Assembly (NCBI GenBank): GCA_964611095.1
Contig: CAZSWJ010000014.1
Span: forward strand, 1-30,372
Direction: 5' to 3'
DNA from: CAZKJL01 sp964611095
GTDB lineage: Bacteria; Patescibacteriota; Gracilibacteria; Peribacterales; Peribacteraceae
DNA: 30,372 nt
The notes under the pieces are model-generated. The model was not told where the DNA came from and made no database searches. It saw only the letters and a program-made list of their open reading frames with translations. Position numbers and translations under genes: made by a program. Below are positions 7,149-13,652 of this stretch, piece after piece (position 1 is the stretch's first letter; every line of letters begins with the position of its first letter).

Positions 7149-7156
7149 GACGTCGT

Positions 7157-7318
7157 ATGTGGCCTTTTCGACGGAAGAAGAAAGAACCGAAGCCCCGAAA
7201 GATGATGCGTCGCGTGATCGTGGGTTTCATCATCGGCGGAGCCATCAGTTCCATCGTGGGACATTCATTGCTCAAAGAGAGGCGCAAGGAGCACCTGGGC
7301 GAGGACAAAGCCGAGTAA
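7157..7318 (+). CDS. Small single-pass membrane protein, 53 residues
   Basis: Starts with ATG at 7157 and stops with TAA at 7316-7318. It has a very basic N-terminus (MWPFRRKKKEPKPRKMMRR), one hydrophobic segment at about 20-40 (VIVGFIIGGAISSIVGHSLL) with Gly spacing, and a charged tail ending GEDKAE. By the positive-inside rule the N-terminus is cytoplasmic. It is supported by a perfect extended -10 promoter just upstream and by fitting exactly between folP and gmk; its stop abuts the stop of gmk with no gap. The function is unknown. Confidence 0.72.
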   Translation: MWPFRRKKKEPKPRKMMRRVIVGFIIGGAISSIVGHSLLKERRKEHLGEDKAE

Positions 7319-7900
7319 CTACGCCGCGATGGCTCGCTCGACGGTCGCGATGGTTTCTTGCAATTTTCCTTCGGGATTTTTGATTTGAACGTCGGTGAGT
7401 TTCGCCGCGGCGAGTTCGGTCCGCATGCTCTCGATGCGGCGTGCCAGCTCGTCTTTGGCGATGGGTGCGCGGTTGACGATGCGTTGCGTCAGCTGCTCCT
7501 CGCTCTCGGGGAGAATGAAAATGGTCTGCAAGCGGTAGGTTCCGCCGTCTTTGTTGAACAGCGGATGTTTTCGGATGCTCTCGAAACCTTGTACATCCAC
7601 TTCTCTCACGACGATTTTTCCCTGTTCAATGGCGGGAATGATTTCGGAAATGAGCGTCCCGTAGCGGGCGCCTTTGTGCACCTGAGCCCATTCCAAAAAT
7701 TTCTGATCCTTGAGCCACGCGGAAAAGTCATCATCGGAGACGAAGTGGTACAGCTCATCGCCTTCGCGGGGGCGCCTCTCGCGCGTCGTTGCCGAACGCG
7801 GGAAGACGTACTCCTTGTGACGCTCGCGGAGCGAACGGAGAATGACGCTTTTACCCACGCCGCTGGGACCGATGAGGAGGACGAGTTTCCCGGACGACAT
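7319..7900 (-). CDS. gmk: Guanylate kinase
   Basis: Phosphorylates GMP to GDP with ATP. The P-loop GPSGVGKS is at residues 11-18. The GMP-binding part follows: RSATTRERRPREGDELYHFVS at about 35-55, with the family's S-x-T-R-x-x-R-x-G-E-x-x-x-x-x-Y-x-F pattern (here GDELYHF), then KFLEWAQVHKGARYGT at about 67-82. The strand VVREVDVQGFESI (about 96-108) corresponds to the LDIDVQG motif. The length of 193 is slightly short; the lid region lacks the usual RGTDS and has NRAPIAKDELARRI instead. TACCAT lies 6 bases before the ATG, supporting a leaderless start at 7900; the upstream extension is not family-like. Confidence 0.9.
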   Translation of the reverse strand: MSSGKLVLLIGPSGVGKSVILRSLRERHKEYVFPRSATTRERRPREGDELYHFVSDDDFSAWLKDQKFLEWAQVHKGARYGTLISEIIPAIEQGKIVVREVDVQGFESIRKHPLFNKDGGTYRLQTIFILPESEEQLTQRIVNRAPIAKDELARRIESMRTELAAAKLTDVQIKNPEGKLQETIATVERAIAA

Positions 7901-7906
7901 GTGCGC

Positions 7907-7912
7907 ATGGTA
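7907..7912 (-). promoter_or_regulatory. -10 element of gmk (leaderless)
   Basis: TACCAT on the - strand ends 6 bases before the gmk ATG. Matches TATAAT at four of six positions. Supported mainly by the repeated 6-base spacing seen at other genes in the window. Confidence 0.4.
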
Positions 7913-7938
7913 GTCGAAGTGCGCGCCGCACGCATCTG

Positions 7939-7947
7939 TGATTAGAT
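7939..7947 (+). promoter_or_regulatory. Extended -10 promoter of the GT-C glycosyltransferase gene
   Basis: TGA followed by TTAGAT (7942-7947), 7 bases before the ATG at 7955; another probable leaderless start. Confidence 0.5.
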
Positions 7948-7954
7948 ACGGATC

Positions 7955-9742
7955 ATGCGCTTCCCTCGGGGCTTCATGGCGTGGTTGCGACGTCCGAGCG
8001 ACGTCCTGTCGCTCATCGTACCGCTGAGCCTGAGCGCGGCGATGATGCTGTGGATCGCATCGAAGGGTTACGCGAACTTCGATTCCGATCAGTCTCTGGC
8101 GGGCCTGATGGCGCTCCATATGAAGCGGGGTGAATTCGCCGCCTATGCGTGGGGACAATCGTATTTCGGGATGATCTTTCTCCCGTTGACGCTGCTCTCC
8201 ATGCACATCTTCGGCGAAACGAGCGTGCTGGCGCTGCGACTTCCGATGATCCTGCTTTCACTGATGTTTGAAGTGGGATTCTATGTCGCGATTCGGCATG
8301 TATGGGGAGCGAGAACCGCAGGCGTCAGCTTGCTCTTCATCGCCGTACCGGGCATCCACATGCTGCGCTGGTTCAGCTTCCACGTGTACCCGATCTACGC
8401 ACTCGCGGCTCTCGTGTTGCTTTGGATCGCCATGACGCCGGAGAAGTCGACCCCGATGCGGAGCGCGGTGGCGGGCGTGCTCGCGGGCTTCGGAGCCTGG
8501 ACGTCGCCCGTGTTCGCGCCGTACATCTTCGCTTCGATTCTTCTCGCCGTTCGTGGCATGCCCGAGTGGCCGACTTTTTTTGAAGCGGTGAAGAAAAAGA
8601 AGTGGCTGCTGCTCGCACTGCTCGCCGGCATCGGACTTGTTCTGTGGCCCGCGATGAAGAGTAATCCGCATCAGTTCTGGACCCCTCTGCTCCGAGGCGG
8701 CATCGCGATCGCGGCCCTGGGCTTTGCGCTTCTTTTTTTCATCAGCAAGCGCAAAGAGCAAATCGCCGTTCATGTGGGATGCATCACCGGAGGAGTGCTG
8801 CTCGGTGCTTTGCCGATGATTCAGTACGCCATCGATACCGGAGCAACGGCAAGCCTGGGGATGCACGCCGTTCTCCCGACGTGGGCGCAGACGGGTGAAT
8901 TCTTCCGCGTCATCGTCCCGACGACACTCGGTATCCCGGCACTCTCGCACGCCGAATCCCTCCCGGAGACCGCCGCGTTTGCCGCAGGAACTCTCATCGC
9001 GGTCACGTTCCTGCTTATTGGGCTTAAACAAGCGATTCCTTCCGTACAAAAACTGTGTTCAATGAGTCGAATGACCCTGCGCGAGATGACGCTCCTCACC
9101 GCACTCATCATGTTTGCACTCACGTACGTCGCCGGATTTTTGCGCGGATCGCACGTGGAAGGCCAGACGCGTTTCTTCATCGATGTTCTCGCAGTGAACG
9201 CGCTGTTCATGGCGTTGGGCTGGGAGAAGCTTCGGACATATGCGTGGCGCACGGCAACGACGCTGCTCCTGGTCCTTCTTTGCACGACGGCGTACGCCGA
9301 TCATAAACTCGGCCAAGGCCCGGGCGACCAAACGATGAAACCCGCGCACGTGCGGGAAATTCGCGATTATTTCGCGGAGCACGAGGTGACGGGCGGATAC
9401 GGCAACTACTGGACGACGTTCGTGCTGACGTACTTCTTGAACGAAGAAACCGTCTTGGCTCCGTACAACGGCAACAACCGTTATCCCCCGTACGCGGAGA
9501 CGGCAGGCCGCAGCAACCCATATGCCGTGGTCTTGAACGGATCGTTTGACCCCCGCATTCCGGAAGACAAGAGCAAGCTCGCCGACCTGCTCGGCGCACT
9601 CGACAAAGCGACGGTGATGCAGCTCCCCGATTTCGCTTTCGCGCGGGAACGACTGGCGCGCGGATCGGTCGTCGACAGAAAGAGTATCGGTGAGTGGGAC
9701 GTGTGGATCTTGGTCGATAAGACTCCTCCCGCCGTGCAATGA
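7955..9742 (+). CDS. GT-C fold membrane glycosyltransferase (GT39/PMT-like)
   Basis: A 595-residue integral membrane protein with about 11-12 hydrophobic segments and a soluble C-terminal domain of about 130 residues. The first extracytoplasmic loop holds NFDSDQSLAGLMALHM at about 41-56, in the place where GT-C enzymes carry the catalytic acidic motif; a conserved WG-SYFG motif follows at about 66-73. Such enzymes transfer sugars from polyprenyl-phosphate donors to glycans or proteins on the outer face of the membrane. The acceptor is unknown. The stop overlaps the next gene's start (ATGA), so the pair likely acts in the same surface-glycan pathway. An internal Met at residue 8 is an alternative start. 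Confidence 0.8.
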   Translation: MRFPRGFMAWLRRPSDVLSLIVPLSLSAAMMLWIASKGYANFDSDQSLAGLMALHMKRGEFAAYAWGQSYFGMIFLPLTLLSMHIFGETSVLALRLPMILLSLMFEVGFYVAIRHVWGARTAGVSLLFIAVPGIHMLRWFSFHVYPIYALAALVLLWIAMTPEKSTPMRSAVAGVLAGFGAWTSPVFAPYIFASILLAVRGMPEWPTFFEAVKKKKWLLLALLAGIGLVLWPAMKSNPHQFWTPLLRGGIAIAALGFALLFFISKRKEQIAVHVGCITGGVLLGALPMIQYAIDTGATASLGMHAVLPTWAQTGEFFRVIVPTTLGIPALSHAESLPETAAFAAGTLIAVTFLLIGLKQAIPSVQKLCSMSRMTLREMTLLTALIMFALTYVAGFLRGSHVEGQTRFFIDVLAVNALFMALGWEKLRTYAWRTATTLLLVLLCTTAYADHKLGQGPGDQTMKPAHVREIRDYFAEHEVTGGYGNYWTTFVLTYFLNEETVLAPYNGNNRYPPYAETAGRSNPYAVVLNGSFDPRIPEDKSKLADLLGALDKATVMQLPDFAFARERLARGSVVDRKSIGEWDVWILVDKTPPAVQ

Positions 9743-10761
9743 GAAGCTCTCCCACAGTCACGATCATCACACTCAACTGGAACGGGCTGAGTGACACGGA
9801 GAACTGTTTGCGTTCCGTGTTCGAGCACACGAAGGAAAACATCGACGTGATCGTGTGGGACAACGGATCGAGGGACGACGAAGCATCGGCGATCGAAAAG
9901 ACATTCGGGAATCGCGTGCACGTTCACCGAAGTCCGACGAACGTCGGCATCACCGGCGGTTACAACGGGGCCGCAAAGCTCGCACAGGGCGAGTACTTGG
10001 TATTCTTGAACAACGACGCCGAAGTCACCGCAGGCTGGCTCGGCCCCCTCCTTCAAAGAATGGAAAGCGATGCCACGGTCGGCGCATGCCAACCGAAAAT
10101 CCGTTCGTGGTACACGCGCGACCGGTTCGACTACAGCGGCGCGTGCGGCGGTTTCCTCGACAGGTTCGGCTACCCGTTCACGCGCGGAAGAATTTTTTCG
10201 GCGATGGAAGAAGATCGTGGTCAGTACGACGAGCCGATGGACATTCACTGGGCATCGGCGGCGTGCATGATGGTCCGCAAAACATCGTGGGACGAACTCG
10301 GCGGCGTCGATGACGGATTCTTCGTCTACATGGATGAGATCGACCTGTGCTGGCGACTTCGCCTGCGCGGACACCGCATCGTCTGCCTGCCGCAGTCCAC
10401 CGCGTATCACAAAGGTGCCGCGACGATGAAAAAATTCCCCGCTCGCAAACGATTCTTCGAACACAGAAACAACCTTCTGATGCTCCTCAAAAATCTTCCG
10501 ACCGCCGATCTTTTCTGGCGACTGCCGATCCGTCTCGGACTCGAATGGGTATCGATCGCGCACTACTGCGGTACGGGTGAATGGGCGGCCGCACGAGGTG
10601 CGCTCCGGGCATTCTTTTCATTCCTGTTTTTGGTCCCCCGATATGCCCTCAAAAGGACCTCGGTGACGACGCGGGCTCCCCTGGCACCCGTCTCGATCGT
10701 AGGGTCCTATTTCCTGAAGAATAAGCGGAAATTCAGCGATTTGGGACTGCCGAGATCCTAG
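9739..10761 (+). CDS. Glycosyltransferase family 2 (rhamnosyltransferase-like)
   Basis: A 340-residue GT-A enzyme using a nucleotide sugar. The N-terminal VTIITLNWNG (7-16) and VIVWDNGSRDD (37-47) are the usual GT2 start and nucleotide-binding Asp. The metal-binding DxD equivalent is FLNNDAEV (89-96). The acceptor region has WASAACMMVRKTSWDELGGVDDGFFVYMDEIDLCWRLRLRGH at about 174-215, with the ED-like catalytic acid in DEIDLCWR, as in the dTDP-rhamnose transferase group. The C-terminus has a hydrophobic stretch (about 285-305) that may anchor it to the membrane. Translationally coupled to the preceding GT-C gene by ATGA. Confidence 0.92.
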   Translation: MRSSPTVTIITLNWNGLSDTENCLRSVFEHTKENIDVIVWDNGSRDDEASAIEKTFGNRVHVHRSPTNVGITGGYNGAAKLAQGEYLVFLNNDAEVTAGWLGPLLQRMESDATVGACQPKIRSWYTRDRFDYSGACGGFLDRFGYPFTRGRIFSAMEEDRGQYDEPMDIHWASAACMMVRKTSWDELGGVDDGFFVYMDEIDLCWRLRLRGHRIVCLPQSTAYHKGAATMKKFPARKRFFEHRNNLLMLLKNLPTADLFWRLPIRLGLEWVSIAHYCGTGEWAAARGALRAFFSFLFLVPRYALKRTSVTTRAPLAPVSIVGSYFLKNKRKFSDLGLPRS

Positions 10762-10781
10762 GCAAAAGGACCCCCAAACAC

Positions 10782-10810
10782 TTGCATAAAATCCAAAAAA
10801 GAGTTATACT
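10782..10810 (+). promoter_or_regulatory. Sigma-70 promoter of a structured RNA
   Basis: TTGCAT (10782-10787), spacer of exactly 17 bp, TATACT (10805-10810). The predicted start is near 10816-10817. No plausible protein start follows at leaderless distance. Confidence 0.8.
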
Positions 10811-10816
10811 GATGGG

Positions 10817-11278
10817 ATTTGCTCTTTCAAATCCTCCCACACCTTTTTTGGTCAAAAAGACGCAGGGAGCGAGATGGAATAGGTACCGAGGGAAGCCTCG
10901 ACGATTCCATCTCCCTCCCTGCTCTTCGACCCCGACATGGACGCAGCGACGGTCAAAAAAGAACGCCGATGCGAACATGTCTTCGACCGAAGAGTTCCCT
11001 CCACAAAACTTGGAGGGATTCTCCTACACAAACACACACATACGGCACATCCGGGGCCGACACGGATCGCGACTCCCGACGCATCGGGATATCACACAAA
11101 CACATACGGCGGCGCGACACCGCTTCAACAAGTCGCTGAGGTGTAGGGAGCATTCACCGCGCCGGGTCGACGTCGGTGGACGCCCTCAGTTCCTCGTGAA
11201 TTGAGTGCGCTACGGGCCTCCGGAACGGGAGCTTCTAAGAACCGTCTTAGAACGCCCGCTCCGGAGGCCCGTTTTTTT
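10817..11278 (+). ncRNA. Candidate structured non-coding RNA, about 460 nt, unknown family
   Basis: Bounded by a good promoter and a very strong intrinsic terminator, with perfect or near-perfect helices throughout. Near the 5' end 10815-10821 pairs with 10828-10834. 10862-10869 and 10871-10880 pair with 10915-10922 and 10904-10913 (18 bp, one mismatch), capped by CGAGG/CCTCG (10887-10891/10896-10900) with a GAAG loop. 10922-10928 pairs with 10988-10994, enclosing 10934-10939/10976-10981. 10996-11003 pairs with 11011-11018. 11074-11079 pairs with 11084-11089. Unpaired linkers contain two copies of an ACAAACACA...TACGGC sequence (about 11028-11046 and 11096-11110). I looked for RNase P (GAGGAAAGTCC), tmRNA (3' tRNA-like end), SRP and 6S signatures and saw none. 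Short ORFs inside are low-complexity and probably not translated. It may be an unknown RNA or a diverged known one. Confidence 0.7.
11212..11278 (+). terminator. Strong rho-independent terminator of the structured RNA
   Basis: A 13-bp perfect stem (11212-11224 with 11260-11272) encloses a second 8-bp perfect stem TTCTAAGA/TCTTAGAA (11233-11240/11245-11252), and the outer stem runs directly into seven T residues (11272-11278). Confidence 0.93.
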
Positions 11279-11336
11279 GTGATCATGAAAGGAGCTTCGC
11301 TCCTCTCGTAAGCTCTCCTCGAAGAGGTGCGGCTCG

Positions 11337-11352
11337 CACGAAGCATCGTGCT
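11337..11352. repeat. Small hairpin between the structured RNA and the next gene
   Basis: GCACGA and TCGTGC flank AGCA just upstream of the next gene's promoter, and another small hairpin (GGAGC TTC GCTCC) is near 11291-11303. No T-run follows either; the role is unknown. Confidence 0.4.
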
Positions 11353-11375
11353 CTTGGCGCGCAGGTGTGTATTTA

Positions 11376-11384
11376 TGGTATAAT
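11376..11384 (+). promoter_or_regulatory. Extended -10 promoter
   Basis: TGG followed by a perfect TATAAT (11379-11384), 9 bases before the ATG at 11394; predicted leader of 0-3 bases. This decides the start at 11394 over an in-frame ATG at 11367 that lies upstream of the promoter. Confidence 0.7.
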
Positions 11385-11393
11385 ATAACTTAT

Positions 11394-11855
11394 ATGAACG
11401 AAGGAACCTCTACACCACAGCCTGAACCTACTCCTGAGATCCACATCTCTCGAGGAGACGCGCTGGTGCTTCGAGAATCTATGTCAATAACTGAGCCTGC
11501 ATACTCGTATCTCGCAGGTCATGCACTCAGAGTCACGGACATTCTCGGGGATTCAATCAATGTTGAGAGCGCGCTTCGAAGAACACGTGTTTCAAATTCG
11601 TGTTTCGAAAAAGCAGAATACTTTCAGAAAATCCATGGTTCCCATTTTGGCATTCAGAAGGGCGATGTTTTTAAGAGAACAGCGATTCGGAGCGGCGACC
11701 CCCTTCTTGATCAAAACACCGGAGTGGAAATGACAATAGTCGAACTCCACCCTGATTATATCGAGATGGAGATTCTTCCAGTAGAAGTCACGATCTCGCG
11801 GGATGATATTCGCAGAGGCCTATTTGATGTTTTCAAAGCAGAAGAAAGCAAATAG
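11394..11855 (+). CDS. Hypothetical protein, 153 residues, AT-richer than neighbours
   Basis: A soluble acidic protein without signal peptide or membrane segment. The N-terminal 15 residues are Pro/Thr/Glu-rich and probably disordered. The rest has alternating beta-like strands (GDALVLRES, HALRVTDILGDSINVESAL, GVEMTIVELHPDYIEMEILPVEVTIS), suggesting a small beta-barrel or SH3-like fold. I do not recognise a family. Its base and codon use (many A/T-ending codons) differ from the surrounding GC-rich genes, which fits a recent transfer. It stands alone between the structured RNA and a convergent gene. Confidence 0.75.
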   Translation: MNEGTSTPQPEPTPEIHISRGDALVLRESMSITEPAYSYLAGHALRVTDILGDSINVESALRRTRVSNSCFEKAEYFQKIHGSHFGIQKGDVFKRTAIRSGDPLLDQNTGVEMTIVELHPDYIEMEILPVEVTISRDDIRRGLFDVFKAEESK

Positions 11856-11923
11856 CTTTATTCAAATCAGAGCGGAATACTTGTCACAGGAGCTTCGCCG
11901 GTTTTTTGAGTCCTCACCCCCAT

Positions 11924-11948
11924 CCCCTCTCCGCATTGTGGAGAGGGG
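11924..11948. repeat. 9-bp perfect hairpin between convergent genes
   Basis: CCCCTCTCC (11924-11932) and GGAGAGGGG (11940-11948) flank a 7-base loop. It lies between the convergent genes ending at 11855 and 12016. There is no adjacent T-run, so termination is possible but not canonical. The rest of 11856-12015 holds A/T runs and nothing else I can name. Confidence 0.55.
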
Positions 11949-12015
11949 TGACGTAGGTTTGATAAAAAAAAAGAAAGTGTCGCCTTGGAAAAATGCCGTT
12001 ACAAAAAACATCGAT

Positions 12016-13056
12016 CTAATCTCTGCCCGAATTCACCCACTCAAATGAACTCGGATCCAGTGCCGGAACAAACGTTCCCAGCTTGATCGGTGCGCAGGTC
12101 GCACACGGTGCCTGCATCCACGTCGCCCACACCACGGGCACCACATAGATCGGCCTGTCGGGCAAAAGCATGTATGCCGTCTCCAATTTGGAATACACCA
12201 CGGCCGCGGCCTTGCCCTTGAGTCCCGTCGCGATGGGTAAGAGTCCCCCGCTCTGGAGTCCCGCGACGATCGCGGGACGAGGTGCGGTGGGATAATCGGA
12301 GTGCGAAAGTCTCTCGGCATCGACGAGCGTGAACACGGCGCTTCCGACGGTACGATCCGAACGTTTCATGTCCACGCTGAGTGCCGCGACCGAGCGGCCC
12401 GCGGTATCCACGACCGGAATGCCCGAAAGAGAGAGCGGCCATGCGGCGTACGCTTTGCCGCCGGCATCGAAGACCTGCGGATCGCCGTACGGAGCGGGAT
12501 CGATGCCGAACGATGAGAGCATGGACCGAGCGCCGATCTTCACTTCATTGTCCGTGAGCGATCCGCTGCCCACCACTTTCATGCCCGGACGCGTGAGCGT
12601 GAGCATGAGGCGGTCGATGTCCACGACGACCTGCGCGCCGTCCGACGTGCGCCAACGCTGCACCGCGGGCGAGAGCTTGTCACCGGACAGTCCCGCGGGA
12701 GCACCGATTTTTTTGAGGATGTCCGCGGCGGTTCCTTCGGGCAGTGCGATGCCTTGGTCCCGGTACAAGGCCAACGTCGGCGGCAAATCGTACAGAACGG
12801 CGGACGGCACGGTGTAGGAGCTCACGGGCAGAAGGGCCTGCGTACCGCTCATGCGCTGCGACGTCACGACGAACCCGCGACGAACATCGCCGAACGCACG
12901 CGGCGGAAGCTGCGACGATGCCACGATCTCGGACGCCGGAGGCGGAGGTCCCTTGCGCGTCGCGACGAAGAACGCGTTGAGGCCGAGTGACAGCAAGGCG
13001 ACCAGGAGGCCGAGCGAAAAGAGCGTGCGACGGAGAAACAGGGAGCGCTCACTCAT
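12016..13056 (-). CDS. Hypothetical membrane-anchored extracytoplasmic protein, 346 residues
   Basis: One N-terminal transmembrane anchor or uncleaved signal at about 11-33 (TLFSLGLLVALLSLGLNAFFVA), then a Pro-rich linker (KGPPPPASEIV) and a long secreted domain rich in Val, Gly and Asp without a motif I recognise. Near the C-terminus are MQAPCATCAP (a CxxC pair) and a hydrophobic stretch YVVPVVWATWM. Internal ATG at 13056 was chosen because it overlaps the upstream gene's stop in ATGAGTGA (13056-13049), an 8-bp translational coupling; the upstream extension is not membrane-protein-like. Its partner is the PH-domain membrane protein, so both probably sit together at the cell envelope. Confidence 0.72.
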   Translation of the reverse strand: MSERSLFLRRTLFSLGLLVALLSLGLNAFFVATRKGPPPPASEIVASSQLPPRAFGDVRRGFVVTSQRMSGTQALLPVSSYTVPSAVLYDLPPTLALYRDQGIALPEGTAADILKKIGAPAGLSGDKLSPAVQRWRTSDGAQVVVDIDRLMLTLTRPGMKVVGSGSLTDNEVKIGARSMLSSFGIDPAPYGDPQVFDAGGKAYAAWPLSLSGIPVVDTAGRSVAALSVDMKRSDRTVGSAVFTLVDAERLSHSDYPTAPRPAIVAGLQSGGLLPIATGLKGKAAAVVYSKLETAYMLLPDRPIYVVPVVWATWMQAPCATCAPIKLGTFVPALDPSSFEWVNSGRD

Positions 13057-13630
13057 GGGAATCGTTGGAAGTGCGGTAGGGAACGACGAAATCTTTGCGG
13101 CGTTGGTAGAGCGTGATCTGCTCGGCGATTTGTCCGACGATCTCATCGGCTTTGGGCATGAACCTGAGCACGACCTCGGGCCCGTGGCCTTCTTTCAACG
13201 AAAAACGGATGATGCCGAAATCGAACAAGTTGAGCCACTGCGTGACGGCCACCACGTCGCCCAGGTTCTCCAGGCTGATGGGCGTGATGGATTTCCTAAA
13301 CAGAGACATCTGGTCGACGATGATGAGCTTGTCCGTCGTCAGGAAGATGAAATCGTATTTCCAATCGATGTACGCCTCGATGAGCCCGAAGAGGACGAAC
13401 ACCGTCCAGCCGATGGCGAAGATGAACACCGCGGACGAGAAATCCAGAACACCCATTTCATACGAGTAACTGAGGACCGCAAGCAAAAAAATCGTGACGA
13501 AGATCTCCCACAAAATATGCCAAATGAACGAGATCACGTGCGGATGAACCGTGAAGATCTCATTCTCGCCCCTGGCCAAAAATCGTTCCTTCACCTTTCC
13601 GAGATCGGTTTCCAGCGCGAAAATCTGCAT
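13049..13630 (-). CDS. Membrane protein with bacterial PH domain (YdbS/YdbT-like)
   Basis: 193 residues. Two transmembrane helices at about 34-54 and 66-88 form a hairpin, followed by a bacterial Pleckstrin-homology domain at about 90-165: YDFIFLTTDKLIIVDQMSLFRKSITPISLENLGDVV, then WLNLFDFGIIRFSLKEG, matching the L-T-x-x-R/K-I...I-x-L-x-x-I-x-V...FG-x-I pattern of the family. Such proteins are membrane-associated; the partner or ligand is usually unknown. The start at 13630 is set by a -10 hexamer TACAAT 6 bases upstream (13642-13637); the frame extends further but into the divergent gene. Coupled to the downstream membrane-anchored protein. Confidence 0.82.
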   Translation of the reverse strand: MQIFALETDLGKVKERFLARGENEIFTVHPHVISFIWHILWEIFVTIFLLAVLSYSYEMGVLDFSSAVFIFAIGWTVFVLFGLIEAYIDWKYDFIFLTTDKLIIVDQMSLFRKSITPISLENLGDVVAVTQWLNLFDFGIIRFSLKEGHGPEVVLRFMPKADEIVGQIAEQITLYQRRKDFVVPYRTSNDSHE

Positions 13631-13636
13631 GGTCCT

Positions 13637-13646
13637 ATTGTATAGT
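13637..13646. promoter_or_regulatory. Face-to-face overlapping -10 elements for two leaderless genes
   Basis: On the + strand TATAGT (13641-13646) stands 6 bases before the ATG at 13653; on the - strand TACAAT (13642-13637) stands 6 bases before the ATG at 13630. The two hexamers overlap by 2 bp, and the whole gap between the start codons is 22 bp. Confidence 0.6.
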
Positions 13647-13652
13647 AGAGGC

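Noticed and set aside
10815..10840. tRNA-like T-arm (TTCAAATCC) near the start of the structured RNA
   Set aside because: No acceptor, D or anticodon arms around it; it is one side of a simple 7-bp hairpin.
10937..11204. Short open frames inside the structured RNA
   Set aside because: Low-complexity Thr/His/Arg translations, no start signal at leaderless distance, and the region is covered by strong helices.
11924..11948. Intrinsic terminator for the convergent genes
   Set aside because: Good hairpin but no T-run on either side; kept only as a hairpin repeat.
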